From: an uncultured Dokdonia sp.
Lineage (GTDB): Bacteria > Bacteroidota > Bacteroidia > Flavobacteriales > Flavobacteriaceae
Length of the DNA: 64,000 nucleotides
Assembly: GCF_947496725.1 (NCBI RefSeq)
Contig: NZ_CANMDS010000004.1
Coordinates: forward strand, 248,001 to 312,000
Direction: 5' to 3'
A model generated the notes under the pieces. It made no database searches. It was not told the origin of the DNA and worked only from the letters and a program-made list of their open reading frames with translations. The position numbers and the translations under genes are program-made. Below are positions 1-8,840 of the stretch, piece by piece (the stretch's first letter is position 1; the number at the start of each line of letters is the position of its first letter).

Positions 1-134
1 CCGCAAAAGGTGGTGTGGTGATAGGAATTTCTGATCAGTTTCAAATCCCTGTAAAATACATTGGAGTAGGAGAAGGTATCGAAGATTTACAAGTCTTTAA
101 TAAAGTAGAGTTTGTAGATAGTTTCTTTAAGTAA
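1..134 (+). CDS. ftsY: FtsY, signal recognition particle receptor (C-terminal end only)
   Basis: Open from the window edge; the first whole codon is at base 3 and the stop is TAA at 132-134. The 43 visible residues include GGVVIGISDQF, then PVKYIGVGEGIEDLQVF, and end in FVDSFFK. That is the end of the SRP-family GTPase G domain, where the IGVGE segment and the closing D-F/L-x-x-F are typical of FtsY and Ffh. FtsY docks ribosome-SRP complexes at the inner membrane. Ffh would carry an M domain after this point, so FtsY is the better call. Confidence 0.88.
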   Translation, partial: AKGGVVIGISDQFQIPVKYIGVGEGIEDLQVFNKVEFVDSFFK

Positions 135-148
135 GCCATCACTTTTTT

Positions 149-481
149 ATGAAACTCGATTTTAGGTGGCTTCCAGAACTTACGTTGCGCACCTTACGAG
201 TGGTTGCTATTGGTTTTTTATTACTTAACCTGTATAGCGTGTATGGAGCATACACTGCGGTAAGGAGTGATATTGTGCCTAAATATCTAGCGCAGTACAC
301 CGCTTTTCCTCACTATATATTTATTGCCTTTTACAGTCTCATTATATTTTATATATGGAGAATCCTTAAAGGAGCGATTGCTTCACAATACTGGTGGGTA
401 CCCGTAATTGCAGTAATTATATTTGAGTCTACTAAGTTTTTTATCTACGGTTTCTTGATGTGGGTTAGTCCTTTTCAATAA
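149..481 (+). CDS. small integral membrane protein, unknown function
   Basis: 110 residues with three or four hydrophobic stretches (about 17-37, 54-71, 80-91 and 93-106) and short loops, so an inner-membrane protein. I recognise no catalytic motif. It starts 14 bases after the ftsY stop and is probably co-transcribed with it. The convergent serine hydrolase ends 9 bases beyond its stop. Confidence 0.7.
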   Translation: MKLDFRWLPELTLRTLRVVAIGFLLLNLYSVYGAYTAVRSDIVPKYLAQYTAFPHYIFIAFYSLIIFYIWRILKGAIASQYWWVPVIAVIIFESTKFFIYGFLMWVSPFQ

Positions 482-489
482 TTAAGCTA

Positions 490-1614
490 TTAGTTGATAA
501 CAGCCATTATTTTTTCCCATAAATCTGTATCAAAACCAGAAGGACCTAATAATGACTCTTCAGTTGCATCGCCTAGGCGTATTACTACTAGTCCTTCACT
601 AGGTAAAACATATACTTTTTGATCATCTTTACCTAAACCAGCAATGAGATCATCTGGAGCAGTAGGGATTAATTTTCCTGTAAATGTTGTCGTGGTGCCG
701 GGTAATCTATAGCTGTCTTGCCCATTAAGCCACCATAAATATCCGTAAGCCTCATTAATATCTTGAGAAGGCGTTGTCATTTCTGTAAAATATGAGGCAT
801 CTATTAGTTGATTTCCGTCCCAATTTCCTTCATTGAGCGTGAGTAGTCCAAAACGCGCCATACTTCGAGCTGTACTAAAGTATAATCTAAAATAGCCAAA
901 AGGCACCCAGGCACCCGTCATACCAGTTTGTGACTTAAGCTTATTGTCATAGTAGGTATTAAAATCTTCGGGTACAGCTGCTGTTACTACGTCTTGTAAT
1001 AAGGTGTAAAAAGCGTTATGATAGTACCACTCGGCACCAGCATCATTCAGGTAAAGAAGACACTCAGGGTCAGAGCAGTTGGTATCGTCTACTGTATAAT
1101 CTCCTCCGCTGGTCATCGTGAGTTGGTTACGTATTGTTACCGCTGCTTCTTGTTCTGGAGTCATAGTAGTCCATCCCGTGCCTAGATAATTGCTGGAAGC
1201 ATCATTTATAGATAAGTAGTCTTCTTGTTGAGCAATACCTACGGTGTAAGCCGTGAGCGTTTTTGCAGCGCTATTCCAGCGATGGCTTGTAGTTGCGTCT
1301 GTATCTTGATAATAATTCTCTACTACTATTTTTCCATCTTTAAGGATGATAAAAGCTTTGCTGTTATTTTCTGCTACATAATCAGTAAGATCTTGTAGGG
1401 CTGTAAGATTCCAGTTAAGAGTAGACGGGCTTGTCACTTCCCAAGTGTCACCTGCGATAGGAGGGAAGTATAGATTACTCGTCTCGCTAGTATCATCTGG
1501 CTCTTCTGCGATGGTATCGTCAGTTATAATAATCGTATCATCTGTGATGATTTCATTATCTGTAGTTGAACACGATAGACTTATAAGTAATAAGAAATAT
1601 AGATAACGCATCAT
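490..1614 (-). CDS. serine hydrolase lipoprotein, beta-lactamase / PBP class C family
   Basis: I place the start at the first ATG of a tandem pair (complement of 1612-1614), because the protein then opens with MMRYLYFLLLISLSCS, a lipoprotein signal with a Cys lipobox. The open frame extends upstream to 1701 but that part has no signal-peptide character. Mature part: an Asp/Thr/Glu-rich linker, then a beta-lactamase-fold domain with a nucleophile motif S-A-A-K (Ser115 of this form) and a second motif Y-H-N about 83 residues later. These match the SxxK and YxN motifs of class C enzymes and esterases. The third (KTG/HTG) motif is not obvious. Substrate unknown; likely periplasmic or surface-anchored. 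Confidence 0.8.
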   Translation of the reverse strand: MMRYLYFLLLISLSCSTTDNEIITDDTIIITDDTIAEEPDDTSETSNLYFPPIAGDTWEVTSPSTLNWNLTALQDLTDYVAENNSKAFIILKDGKIVVENYYQDTDATTSHRWNSAAKTLTAYTVGIAQQEDYLSINDASSNYLGTGWTTMTPEQEAAVTIRNQLTMTSGGDYTVDDTNCSDPECLLYLNDAGAEWYYHNAFYTLLQDVVTAAVPEDFNTYYDNKLKSQTGMTGAWVPFGYFRLYFSTARSMARFGLLTLNEGNWDGNQLIDASYFTEMTTPSQDINEAYGYLWWLNGQDSYRLPGTTTTFTGKLIPTAPDDLIAGLGKDDQKVYVLPSEGLVVIRLGDATEESLLGPSGFDTDLWEKIMAVIN

Positions 1615-1744
1615 TGAAGCTTTATGATAGGACTCTAAAATATAAAAAAGGATTAATGTAGCTCTCATAATTAGGGAATTGGCAGTTTTTAGAGCTATCA
1701 AAAGGTGTAAAATATCAAGGTGCTATTTACTATGTAATTTGGCT

Positions 1745-1752
1745 TATCTTTG
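1745..1752 (+). promoter_or_regulatory. -7 promoter element of rimO
   Basis: TATCTTTG matches the Bacteroidota -7 consensus TAnnTTTG exactly. Transcription would begin just after it, which excludes the upstream in-frame ATG at 1750 and supports the ATG at 1774. No clear -33 box was seen. Confidence 0.6.
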
Positions 1753-1773
1753 CACTCCCTTAAAAGGAAGGCT

Positions 1774-3126
1774 ATGCGTACAAAATCATTGAAGAAGAAT
1801 AAGATAAACGTAGTAACTCTAGGTTGCTCAAAAAACGTTTATGATAGTGAGGTCTTAATGGGCCAGCTTAAAGCAAATGAGATGGATGTTGCTCACGAAG
1901 AAGATGGTAACATCGTTGTGATTAACACCTGTGGTTTTATAGATAATGCAAAAGAGGAGTCTGTAAACACCATTCTTGAGTATGTAAAGCAAAAGGAAGA
2001 AGGCGATGTAGACAAGGTATTTGTTACAGGATGTCTTTCTGAGCGTTATAAGCCGGACCTTCAAAAGGAGATTCCAGATGTAGATCAGTATTTTGGAACA
2101 ACAGAGCTACCAGGATTACTTAAAGCACTTGGAGCAGACTATAAGCACGAGCTTATAGGTGAGCGTATTACAACTACGCCAAAAAACTACGCCTACTTAA
2201 AAATAGCCGAAGGCTGTGATCGCCCTTGTTCTTTCTGCGCAATTCCTTTAATGAGAGGTAAGCACAAGTCAAAATCTATTGAGCACCTCGTAGTAGAAGC
2301 AAAAAAGCTTGCTGCAAACGGCGTGACAGAGTTAATCCTTATCGCACAAGATCTTACGTATTACGGTCTTGATTTGTATAAAAAACGTAACCTAGCAGAG
2401 CTTCTTGAAAACCTTGTTCAAGTAGAAGGTATAGAATGGATTCGTTTGCATTATGCATTTCCTTCTGGTTTCCCGGTAGATGTACTTGATGTGATGAAGC
2501 GTGAGCCTAAGGTGTGTAATTACCTTGATATTCCGTTGCAACACATTGCAGATCCTATCTTAAAATCTATGCGACGTGGTACAACAATGGCAAAGACAAA
2601 TGCGTTGTTAGAACGCTTTCGCGAAAGCGTACCAGAGATGACCATAAGAACTACGCTTATTGTAGGATATCCTGGAGAAACCGAAGAAGATTTTCAAACG
2701 CTGAAGCAATGGGTAAAAGATCAACGTTTTGAGCGTTTAGGATGTTTTACATACTCACACGAGGAAAATACACACGCATATAATCTAGAAGATGATGTGC
2801 CAGAGGATGTGAAAATGGATCGTGCAAACCAGATTATGGAGATCCAATCACAAATCTCTTGGGAGCTCAATCAGCAGAAGATAGGGAAGGAGTTTAAAAT
2901 TGTTGTAGATCGTAAAGAAGGAAACTTCTTTATAGGTCGTACAGAATTTGACTCACCAGATGTAGATAATGAGGTGCTAGTTGATGCGACTAAGTTTTAT
3001 TTAAAAACTGGAGACTACGCAATGGTAAAAGTAACAGAGGCAGAAGATTTTGATCTCTATGCAGAGCCACTTGTAGCCCTAGAGCGACCACAAGCACTAC
3101 ACGCAAAACGTGCTACTAAAAAATAG
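1774..3126 (+). CDS. rimO: ribosomal protein S12 methylthiotransferase RimO
   Basis: Radical-SAM enzyme that adds a methylthio group to the conserved aspartate of ribosomal protein S12. 450 residues from the chosen ATG. The N-terminal UPF0004 domain has cluster cysteines C18 (in TLGCSKN), C53 and C87. The radical-SAM domain has C148-x3-C152-x2-C155 (CDRPCSFC), and the C-terminus is a TRAM-like beta domain. Its relative MiaB has a different N-terminal signature; TLGCSKN and the overall length favour RimO. A purine-rich AAAAGGAAGG lies just before the start. A perfect copy of the repeated palindrome at 2615 is read here as RFRES. Confidence 0.93.
   Translation: MRTKSLKKNKINVVTLGCSKNVYDSEVLMGQLKANEMDVAHEEDGNIVVINTCGFIDNAKEESVNTILEYVKQKEEGDVDKVFVTGCLSERYKPDLQKEIPDVDQYFGTTELPGLLKALGADYKHELIGERITTTPKNYAYLKIAEGCDRPCSFCAIPLMRGKHKSKSIEHLVVEAKKLAANGVTELILIAQDLTYYGLDLYKKRNLAELLENLVQVEGIEWIRLHYAFPSGFPVDVLDVMKREPKVCNYLDIPLQHIADPILKSMRRGTTMAKTNALLERFRESVPEMTIRTTLIVGYPGETEEDFQTLKQWVKDQRFERLGCFTYSHEENTHAYNLEDDVPEDVKMDRANQIMEIQSQISWELNQQKIGKEFKIVVDRKEGNFFIGRTEFDSPDVDNEVLVDATKFYLKTGDYAMVKVTEAEDFDLYAEPLVALERPQALHAKRATKK
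2615..2628. repeat. palindrome GCTTTCGCGAAAGC, copy 1 (inside rimO)
   Basis: Perfect 14-bp palindrome, extending to 18 bp (ACGC...GCGT, 2613-2630). Read as R-F-R-E-S in RimO, the only copy in the window that uses this frame. Confidence 0.95.
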
Positions 3127-3146
3127 GAAGTAGTAAATTAATTTAC

Positions 3147-3186
3147 AAAAAGCCTTTTGGAACAAATGTTTTGAAAGGCTTTTTTG
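3147..3186 (+). terminator. intrinsic terminator of rimO
   Basis: Arms AAAAGCCTTT and GAAAGGCTTTT separated by a short loop, followed by a T run. Confidence 0.8.
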
Positions 3187-3211
3187 TGTGTAAGAGTTTG
3201 TTTGCAAGGCT

Positions 3212-3219
3212 TACATTTG
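3212..3219 (+). promoter_or_regulatory. -7 promoter element of the propeller lipoprotein gene
   Basis: TACATTTG, an exact TAnnTTTG match, 22 bases before the start codon. Confidence 0.5.
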
Positions 3220-3241
3220 TAGCACTAAAAAAGCTTTTTTT

Positions 3242-4486
3242 ATGCGTATTATTTGTCTAGTATTTTTTGCTTTAATTCTTATTACTTCTTGTAAAGAGTC
3301 AAATCAAACAGAGATTGAACCAGTAACAGAGCAGCCAGCAATAGCAGCGTCTACTACTAATTCATCACTCACTGCGATACAACTGCCCTCTACAGGAAAA
3401 TCTCATTTACCTAGACTCAAGTCGAGTGGCGGTAAATTACATATGACTTGGGTGGAGCAAGAAGACAAGATGGCAATTTTAAAATATGCTAGTTACGATA
3501 GTGCCAAGTGGAGCCAACCTAGAACCATTACATCTGGAGATAATTGGTTTGTAAACTGGGCAGATTTTCCAGCCCTAGGAGTAAATGGTGATTATGTGCT
3601 GACTAATATCTTAGAAAAATCTGCAGAGGGCACTTATGATTATAATATAAAGCTTCAATTATCAAAAGGCGATGTGATTATTAAAGATGATTTCCTACTC
3701 AATACAGATGGCGTAGATGCAGAGCACGGTTTTGTATCTATACAAGCATATGATGGAGGTTTTTATGCTACTTGGCTTGATGGTAGAAATACAAAAAACG
3801 AAGACAAGAGTAAAAACCAAATGACGCTCCGCAATGCCTACATAGATTTAGCGGGAAATATAACTCAAGATACAGAGATAGATAGTCGCGTTTGTGACTG
3901 CTGTAATACAGCAACAGCTATTACAAATAATGGACCGGTTGCCGTGTACAGAGATCGCTCAGACACCACACCAGAGATACGAGATATGGCAATCGTGCGA
4001 TGGGTAGATGGAGCGTGGTCAAAACCTATGGTTATAGGTAATGATAATTGGGAACTTAACGGTTGCCCCGTAAACGGACCTGCAATAGCAACCAAAGAAG
4101 AAAATGTGGTGGTGAGTTGGTTTACTGCAGAGGGTGATGCTCCTAGAGTGCTCACCGCTTTTTCAAATGATAATGGAGCCTCTTTTGGAGGTGCAATCCG
4201 TATAGATAACGGAAACGCAATAGGTAGAGTAGATACAGATTTTATGAGTGATGGTAGCGCTCTCATCTCGTGGTTAGAACCAATGGTTGAAAACGTTGTA
4301 CTACAAGTAGCACGAGTATATGTAGATGGCACACACGATGCCCCAGTGACAGTAACCAATACCTCTGCCGAACGACAAAGCGGTTTCCCACAACTAGAAG
4401 TTGTAGGCGATTCGATTTTTGTCGCCTGGACAGATCTTGATGGTGACAACAGCGAGGTCAAGATGGTGAGGTTTGAGATGGACTAG
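3242..4486 (+). CDS. sialidase-like beta-propeller lipoprotein
   Basis: 414 residues beginning MRIICLVFFALILITSCKES, a lipoprotein signal with lipobox ITSC (Cys17). The body has repeating strands of the type LHMTWVEQ, FYATWLDGR, VVVSWFTAEG, ALISWLEPM and IFVAWTDLDGD, as in BNR/sialidase-fold beta propellers. A CDCC cysteine cluster lies mid-protein, followed by VYRDRSD. No full set of sialidase catalytic residues can be assigned by eye, so binding or hydrolysis of a glycan is only suggested. It shares a bidirectional terminator with the convergent M14 peptidase gene. Confidence 0.75.
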   Translation: MRIICLVFFALILITSCKESNQTEIEPVTEQPAIAASTTNSSLTAIQLPSTGKSHLPRLKSSGGKLHMTWVEQEDKMAILKYASYDSAKWSQPRTITSGDNWFVNWADFPALGVNGDYVLTNILEKSAEGTYDYNIKLQLSKGDVIIKDDFLLNTDGVDAEHGFVSIQAYDGGFYATWLDGRNTKNEDKSKNQMTLRNAYIDLAGNITQDTEIDSRVCDCCNTATAITNNGPVAVYRDRSDTTPEIRDMAIVRWVDGAWSKPMVIGNDNWELNGCPVNGPAIATKEENVVVSWFTAEGDAPRVLTAFSNDNGASFGGAIRIDNGNAIGRVDTDFMSDGSALISWLEPMVENVVLQVARVYVDGTHDAPVTVTNTSAERQSGFPQLEVVGDSIFVAWTDLDGDNSEVKMVRFEMD

Positions 4487-4525
4487 CCTAGTTTTCCCAA
4501 TAAAGCGCCCTATTCCACAACAGTG

Positions 4526-4543
4526 TCCCTCTTTCAAGAGGGA
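4526..4543. repeat. short intergenic hairpin, TCCCTCT...AGAGGGA
   Basis: 7-bp arms TCCCTCT and AGAGGGA around TTCA, inside a GTCAGGGAGATGTCC-type context. It resembles the hairpin at 46679-46696 and may belong to a dispersed intergenic family. Confidence 0.45.
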
Positions 4544-4574
4544 GTCAGGGAGATGTCCGCAAGAGTAAGTAAAC

Positions 4575-4608
4575 AAAAAAAATGCCCTGAAATAGGGCAT
4601 TTTTTTTG
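4575..4608. terminator. bidirectional intrinsic terminator
   Basis: AAAAAATGCCCT-gaaat-AGGGCATTTTTTTT between two convergent genes, with A and T runs on both sides. Confidence 0.85.
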
Positions 4609-4626
4609 TTTTAGTAAGTATTGAAT

Positions 4627-7116
4627 CTACAACCTAAACTTCCCATTATTGGTCAAGAAAATAGCATTGGTAAAGAATAGCTTTCCATTGTGCCAGAACG
4701 CTCTAAAAAGTGGGTCGTCTACCATATAGATAACGCTTCCGCGCCCCATACGTTCTTCTCCAAAAATAAGAGAGTTGCTTAGTTTTCCTTTTGCCGTTTC
4801 TCCTGCAAATCCTGCTACATTCTCTACCTCTTCAGGAATCCACGCTACATTGTAGCCACGATCCAGATATGAGTAGGAATTGCTTCCTAGCTTTAAACTG
4901 TAGTACGTGTCTGGATAGCCAAAAGCCATAGGGTGCGTCGTATCTACTTTAGTCTTAAAGATAGAACCTGTGATAAAGTTTGTAGTACTTGCATTCTCAC
5001 GATCTGCATATGGAGTTAGGTTTTCTTTCTTGTCGCTTTTTTCGGTATCGCTGCCGCCGGTATTTCTTTTTATTGAAAATCCAGATTTTCCAGCGAGGCT
5101 TCCTACAGCGTTTGCTAGTGCAATTACTTTACCGCCACCACGCACAAAGTCTTTTACCTTGTCAAGGTTACTTTCATTAAGTACGCTTCCGTACCAGCCG
5201 CTAGGCATCACGAGCACATCAAATTCATCAAGATTTACACGCCCTAGCTTATCTGCATTTATAGAAGTCACTGGGTACTGTAATGTCTGTTCAAAAAAGT
5301 ACCACGTAGCTCCATAACTCAATGATGAGGTTGCATCTCCTTTAAGTAATGCAATTTTTGGCGGATTGATAAGCTTTACTTGTGACGACCCAAAATCTGG
5401 TCCAGAGCTTGCAAATGAGGTTGTCGTAGCGGTAAGGGCTCTGTTATGCTTTCGCGAAAGCGTACTCAACACCTCATTAAAATCTTCACGTCCCAGATTA
5501 TCACTTTTTGTGATGATTAAAGAACCGCGCTCGTAAGAAACTCCATTATTTACAAAGGGTTGCTCGCTAAAACGTACTCTAATACCTTCCTTAAGAAGTC
5601 CTGCTAGAAACTGTGCATCATCAAGACTATTCCACTTCCCGATGTAGCCCGCTACATTCGTGCTTGCTGTGGTTGCATTGGTTTTAAAAGGGCTTGCGGC
5701 ATTTGCTTTTACAAGTGATGTGCTTGCCACGGCATTAAGACCGTAAGCGTGTGGTAAATTCCACGCGGTGATATCATAAGTGAGCGGTGTGCTTAGTTTT
5801 GCATCTGGCTCAAAAAGTGCCTTTACCATTTTTCCTTTTGGCTGGTCTGTACTTATCACCATTGCTGTGTCATAGCTCATACTACCTTGACCGTTTGAGG
5901 TGTAGTTAAAACCTGTTGCCTTTCCGTTTGAGGCAAAGCCATAGTTTATCTCGTGCTTGTCCATTAAGTCGGCTAGCGCTTTGAGATTATCTACATTACC
6001 AGAAAGTACGTAGCTTTTATATTTGAGATTGTTGTTATTAAAGTATGCTTTAAACTCTGAGTTGAGCTTTGCAGCATTTTTTACAGAAATCTCTACGGTA
6101 GAGAGTCCTGTGGTTTTGTGGTGTGCTACACGATCTACTAGCGTGAGTTCATAACCTCGATCTGTGTCAATACCTAAACCGGCACGACCGTGACCTGCTT
6201 GTTCATAGGTCATCCCTATTGCTCCCATAAAGGTAGGGTAGGTGTCACCGTAAGAAGGGTAGAGTAAGTCAAAACTCTCTCTTGTAAAAAACAGCCAACC
6301 TTCCTTATCAAAATAGCGTGCGTGATTTGCTCCTATTTGCGTTTGGAAATCCATCTGCCAGTCTGTGATAATCTCGTGATATGGCTCTGCTGCAGGAGCA
6401 AAATAATAAGGGTTGTTTATTCCTTGCTCGTGAAAGTCTACGTGCACGTGTGGCATCCACTTGTTATATACTTTTAATCGTTGTTGTGACTCTACTTGTG
6501 ATGCCCACGCCCAGTCGCGGTTAAGGTCAAAAAGGTAGTGATTAGGTCTTCCTCCTGGCCACGGCTCATCGTGCTCTGCAGCTACTTGTGCTGGGTCGTA
6601 AGGTGTAGACGCTACTTGGTTAAACCAGTTTGCATAGCGATCACGCCCGTCTGGATTTACACAAGGATCCATAATTATAACAGCATCTTTTAACCATTCT
6701 TTTTTTGACGTAATTAACTCATATAGAGTCACCATAGAAGCCTCTGTAGATGATGCTTCATTACCGTGCACGTTATAAGAAAGCCAGACTATTGCCTTGT
6801 CAGCCGTACCAGAGTTGCCTGTTGCAATACCCGTTTGCTCAAGGTTTGCCTTGCGTATATTTTCTAGATTGCTATGGTTTGCGCTTGTGGTAATAAGAGC
6901 ATATGTAAGAGGTCTACGCTCGTTAGTTTTACCATATTCTTGATAGGTGACTAGGTCACTATTTTCGGCTACGTGTTCAAAGTAGCGCACCACGTCTGCG
7001 TGGCGTGAGAACTGTGTTCCTATCTCATAACCCAGAAATTCTGATGGAGATTGTACTTGAGCGGTAAGTAATGTTGTGAGAAATAAGGCGACAAAAAAGC
7101 TGTAGATTCTGAGCAT
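4627..7116 (-). CDS. secreted M14-family zinc carboxypeptidase with C-terminal GATase1-like domain
   Basis: The start is the ATG complementary to 7114-7116, giving MLRIYSFFVALFLTTLLTAQ, a clear signal peptide; the open frame runs on to 7164 without a signal. 829 residues. The M14 zinc site is seen as HGNE (His117, Glu120 of this form) in LSYNVHGNEASS and as the later His in HVHVDFHE. The C-terminal third contains DVLVMPSGW and FVRGGGKVIALANA, like the class I glutamine amidotransferase-like fold appended to many Bacteroidota M14 proteins. It probably trims peptides in the periplasm or outside. A palindrome copy (5448) is read as LSRK. A second M14 protein lies at 29184-30935. Confidence 0.88.
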   Translation of the reverse strand: MLRIYSFFVALFLTTLLTAQVQSPSEFLGYEIGTQFSRHADVVRYFEHVAENSDLVTYQEYGKTNERRPLTYALITTSANHSNLENIRKANLEQTGIATGNSGTADKAIVWLSYNVHGNEASSTEASMVTLYELITSKKEWLKDAVIIMDPCVNPDGRDRYANWFNQVASTPYDPAQVAAEHDEPWPGGRPNHYLFDLNRDWAWASQVESQQRLKVYNKWMPHVHVDFHEQGINNPYYFAPAAEPYHEIITDWQMDFQTQIGANHARYFDKEGWLFFTRESFDLLYPSYGDTYPTFMGAIGMTYEQAGHGRAGLGIDTDRGYELTLVDRVAHHKTTGLSTVEISVKNAAKLNSEFKAYFNNNNLKYKSYVLSGNVDNLKALADLMDKHEINYGFASNGKATGFNYTSNGQGSMSYDTAMVISTDQPKGKMVKALFEPDAKLSTPLTYDITAWNLPHAYGLNAVASTSLVKANAASPFKTNATTASTNVAGYIGKWNSLDDAQFLAGLLKEGIRVRFSEQPFVNNGVSYERGSLIITKSDNLGREDFNEVLSTLSRKHNRALTATTTSFASSGPDFGSSQVKLINPPKIALLKGDATSSLSYGATWYFFEQTLQYPVTSINADKLGRVNLDEFDVLVMPSGWYGSVLNESNLDKVKDFVRGGGKVIALANAVGSLAGKSGFSIKRNTGGSDTEKSDKKENLTPYADRENASTTNFITGSIFKTKVDTTHPMAFGYPDTYYSLKLGSNSYSYLDRGYNVAWIPEEVENVAGFAGETAKGKLSNSLIFGEERMGRGSVIYMVDDPLFRAFWHNGKLFFTNAIFLTNNGKFRL
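5448..5461. repeat. palindrome GCTTTCGCGAAAGC, copy 2 (inside M14 peptidase gene)
   Basis: Perfect copy, read on the minus strand as T-L-S-R-K-H. Confidence 0.95.
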
Positions 7117-7211
7117 TTGGTTGGTTTTAGCAAAAGCTAAAGCTATAAAAAGAGCTCGCCGCAAATCAGCGTTTTAACGTTTTTTTGGGAAAACTCGCAA
7201 TTTATCAGAAT

Positions 7212-7219
7212 TATCTTTA
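7212..7219 (+). promoter_or_regulatory. -7 promoter element of bshC
   Basis: TATCTTTA (TAnnTTTG with the last base changed), 18 bases before the ATG. A TTTG lies about 24 bases upstream as a possible -33 box. Confidence 0.45.
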
Positions 7220-7237
7220 CTATCTAAACCATAATTT

Positions 7238-8833
7238 ATGCCAACCGACTGTCTGCCGTACCGAGAAACGGGGTATTTTTCTAATCTTATCACAAACTAT
7301 CTAGATCAAGAAGAAGCACTTAAGCCCTTTTATCACAGATTTCCTACAGCAGATAATCTTATCAAACAGGCAGAAGAGAAAGGGCAATTTTTTAGTCCGC
7401 TTTCGCGAAAGCGTTTATACGATTCCCTTACCGCGCAATATAAAAATACAAACACCTCTGCCGAGACGCAGCTCAATCTAGAGCACCTTGCCAGCGAAAA
7501 TACATTTACCATCACCACAGGGCACCAGCTCAATTTATTTACGGGGCCGCTCTATTTTTTATATAAAATTATCTCTGTGATTAATCTCTGCAAGGAGCTT
7601 AAAGAGAAAGATCCAGACCGCAATTATGTGCCTATTTACTGGATGGCGACAGAAGATCACGATTTTGACGAGATTAATTACTTCAATTTTCAAGGTAAAA
7701 AAGTGCAGTGGAATCGTGAGGACGGTGGCGCCGTAGGCGAACTCTCAACCGATGGACTGGCTGAGGTACTAGCATTATTTAAAACACAGCTAGGGACTTC
7801 AAGAAATGCGGAGTACCTCTCAAAACTTTTTAACGATGCATATCTCAATCACGATAATCTGGCAGATGCAACTCGCTATTTAGGTAACGAACTGTTTGGC
7901 GAGTACGGTCTTGTCATAGTAGATGGTAACGACTCAGGACTTAAAGAATTATTTGCTCCTTATGTACAACGAGAATTGCTAGAGGGCGTGTCGCACGCAA
8001 AGGTGACACAGCAAACCGAGCAACTCACTGCGCTAGGGTATCCAGAGCAAGTACACCCTCGTGAGATTAACTTGTTCTACATCACAAAAGGCATCCGTGA
8101 GCGTATTATCAAAGTGGATGATATGTATGTGGTAAATGATACAGAAATCCGCTTTCGCGAAAATGAGATACTCGACGAGCTTGCCAACCATCCAGAACGG
8201 TTCTCGCCTAACGCCTTGCTGAGACCACTTTTTCAAGAAGTGATTTTGCCGAATCTTTGTTACATAGGTGGAGGCGGAGAGCTGGCGTACTGGTTCCAAC
8301 TGAAAACATATTTTGAAGAAGTAGGAGTTCCATTTCCGGCATTACTACTTCGTAACTCGGCATTAATACGTACCGAAAAGCAACGTACAAAAGCCGAAAA
8401 TCTAGGCGTGTCGTTACCAAATTTATTTCTAAAACAAAACGAACTTATCAACCGAAAGGTGCGTGCCATCTCAAATATAGAGATAGACTTTTCTGCACAA
8501 CGCAGCTTCTTAAAAGAGCAGTTTAAAGCAATGCACTTACTAGCCGAAGAGACAGATGCTAGTTTTATAGGAGCCGTAAAAGCTCAAGAAGTAAAGCAAC
8601 TCAAAGGTTTAGAAAACTTAGAGAGTAGATTGCTGCGCGCACAAAAGCGTAAACTAAGTGATCACGTACAACGTCTAGTAGATTTACAAAACGAGGTATT
8701 CCCAATGCAAAGTCTGCAAGAAAGAAATACCAACTTCTCACAGTTTTATTTAGAATTTGGCGAGCAACTCATCCCTGAGTTAGTAAATGCGCTGGAGCCG
8801 CTAGGCGGCGAGTTTACGGTGGTTACTTTGTAG
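7238..8833 (+). CDS. bshC: bacillithiol biosynthesis cysteine-adding enzyme BshC
   Basis: 531 residues, the usual family length, full-length match from LPYRETGYFSNLITNYL through TTGHQLNLFTGPLYFLYK and YWMATEDHDFDEI to a helical C-terminus ending GGEFTVVTL. BshC condenses cysteine with GlcN-malate as the last step of bacillithiol synthesis. bshA and bshB are not in this window, and the flanking genes are unrelated. It contains one perfect palindrome copy (7399, read as LSRKR) and a decayed copy at 8151 (GCTTTCGCGAAAA). Confidence 0.93.
   Translation: MPTDCLPYRETGYFSNLITNYLDQEEALKPFYHRFPTADNLIKQAEEKGQFFSPLSRKRLYDSLTAQYKNTNTSAETQLNLEHLASENTFTITTGHQLNLFTGPLYFLYKIISVINLCKELKEKDPDRNYVPIYWMATEDHDFDEINYFNFQGKKVQWNREDGGAVGELSTDGLAEVLALFKTQLGTSRNAEYLSKLFNDAYLNHDNLADATRYLGNELFGEYGLVIVDGNDSGLKELFAPYVQRELLEGVSHAKVTQQTEQLTALGYPEQVHPREINLFYITKGIRERIIKVDDMYVVNDTEIRFRENEILDELANHPERFSPNALLRPLFQEVILPNLCYIGGGGELAYWFQLKTYFEEVGVPFPALLLRNSALIRTEKQRTKAENLGVSLPNLFLKQNELINRKVRAISNIEIDFSAQRSFLKEQFKAMHLLAEETDASFIGAVKAQEVKQLKGLENLESRLLRAQKRKLSDHVQRLVDLQNEVFPMQSLQERNTNFSQFYLEFGEQLIPELVNALEPLGGEFTVVTL
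7399..7412. repeat. palindrome GCTTTCGCGAAAGC, copy 3 (inside bshC)
   Basis: Perfect copy, read as P-L-S-R-K-R. Confidence 0.95.
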
Positions 8834-8840
8834 AGTATAT

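Noticed and set aside
1750-1773. Upstream ATG for rimO
   Set aside because: It lies within the -7 promoter element, so it would not be in the mRNA.
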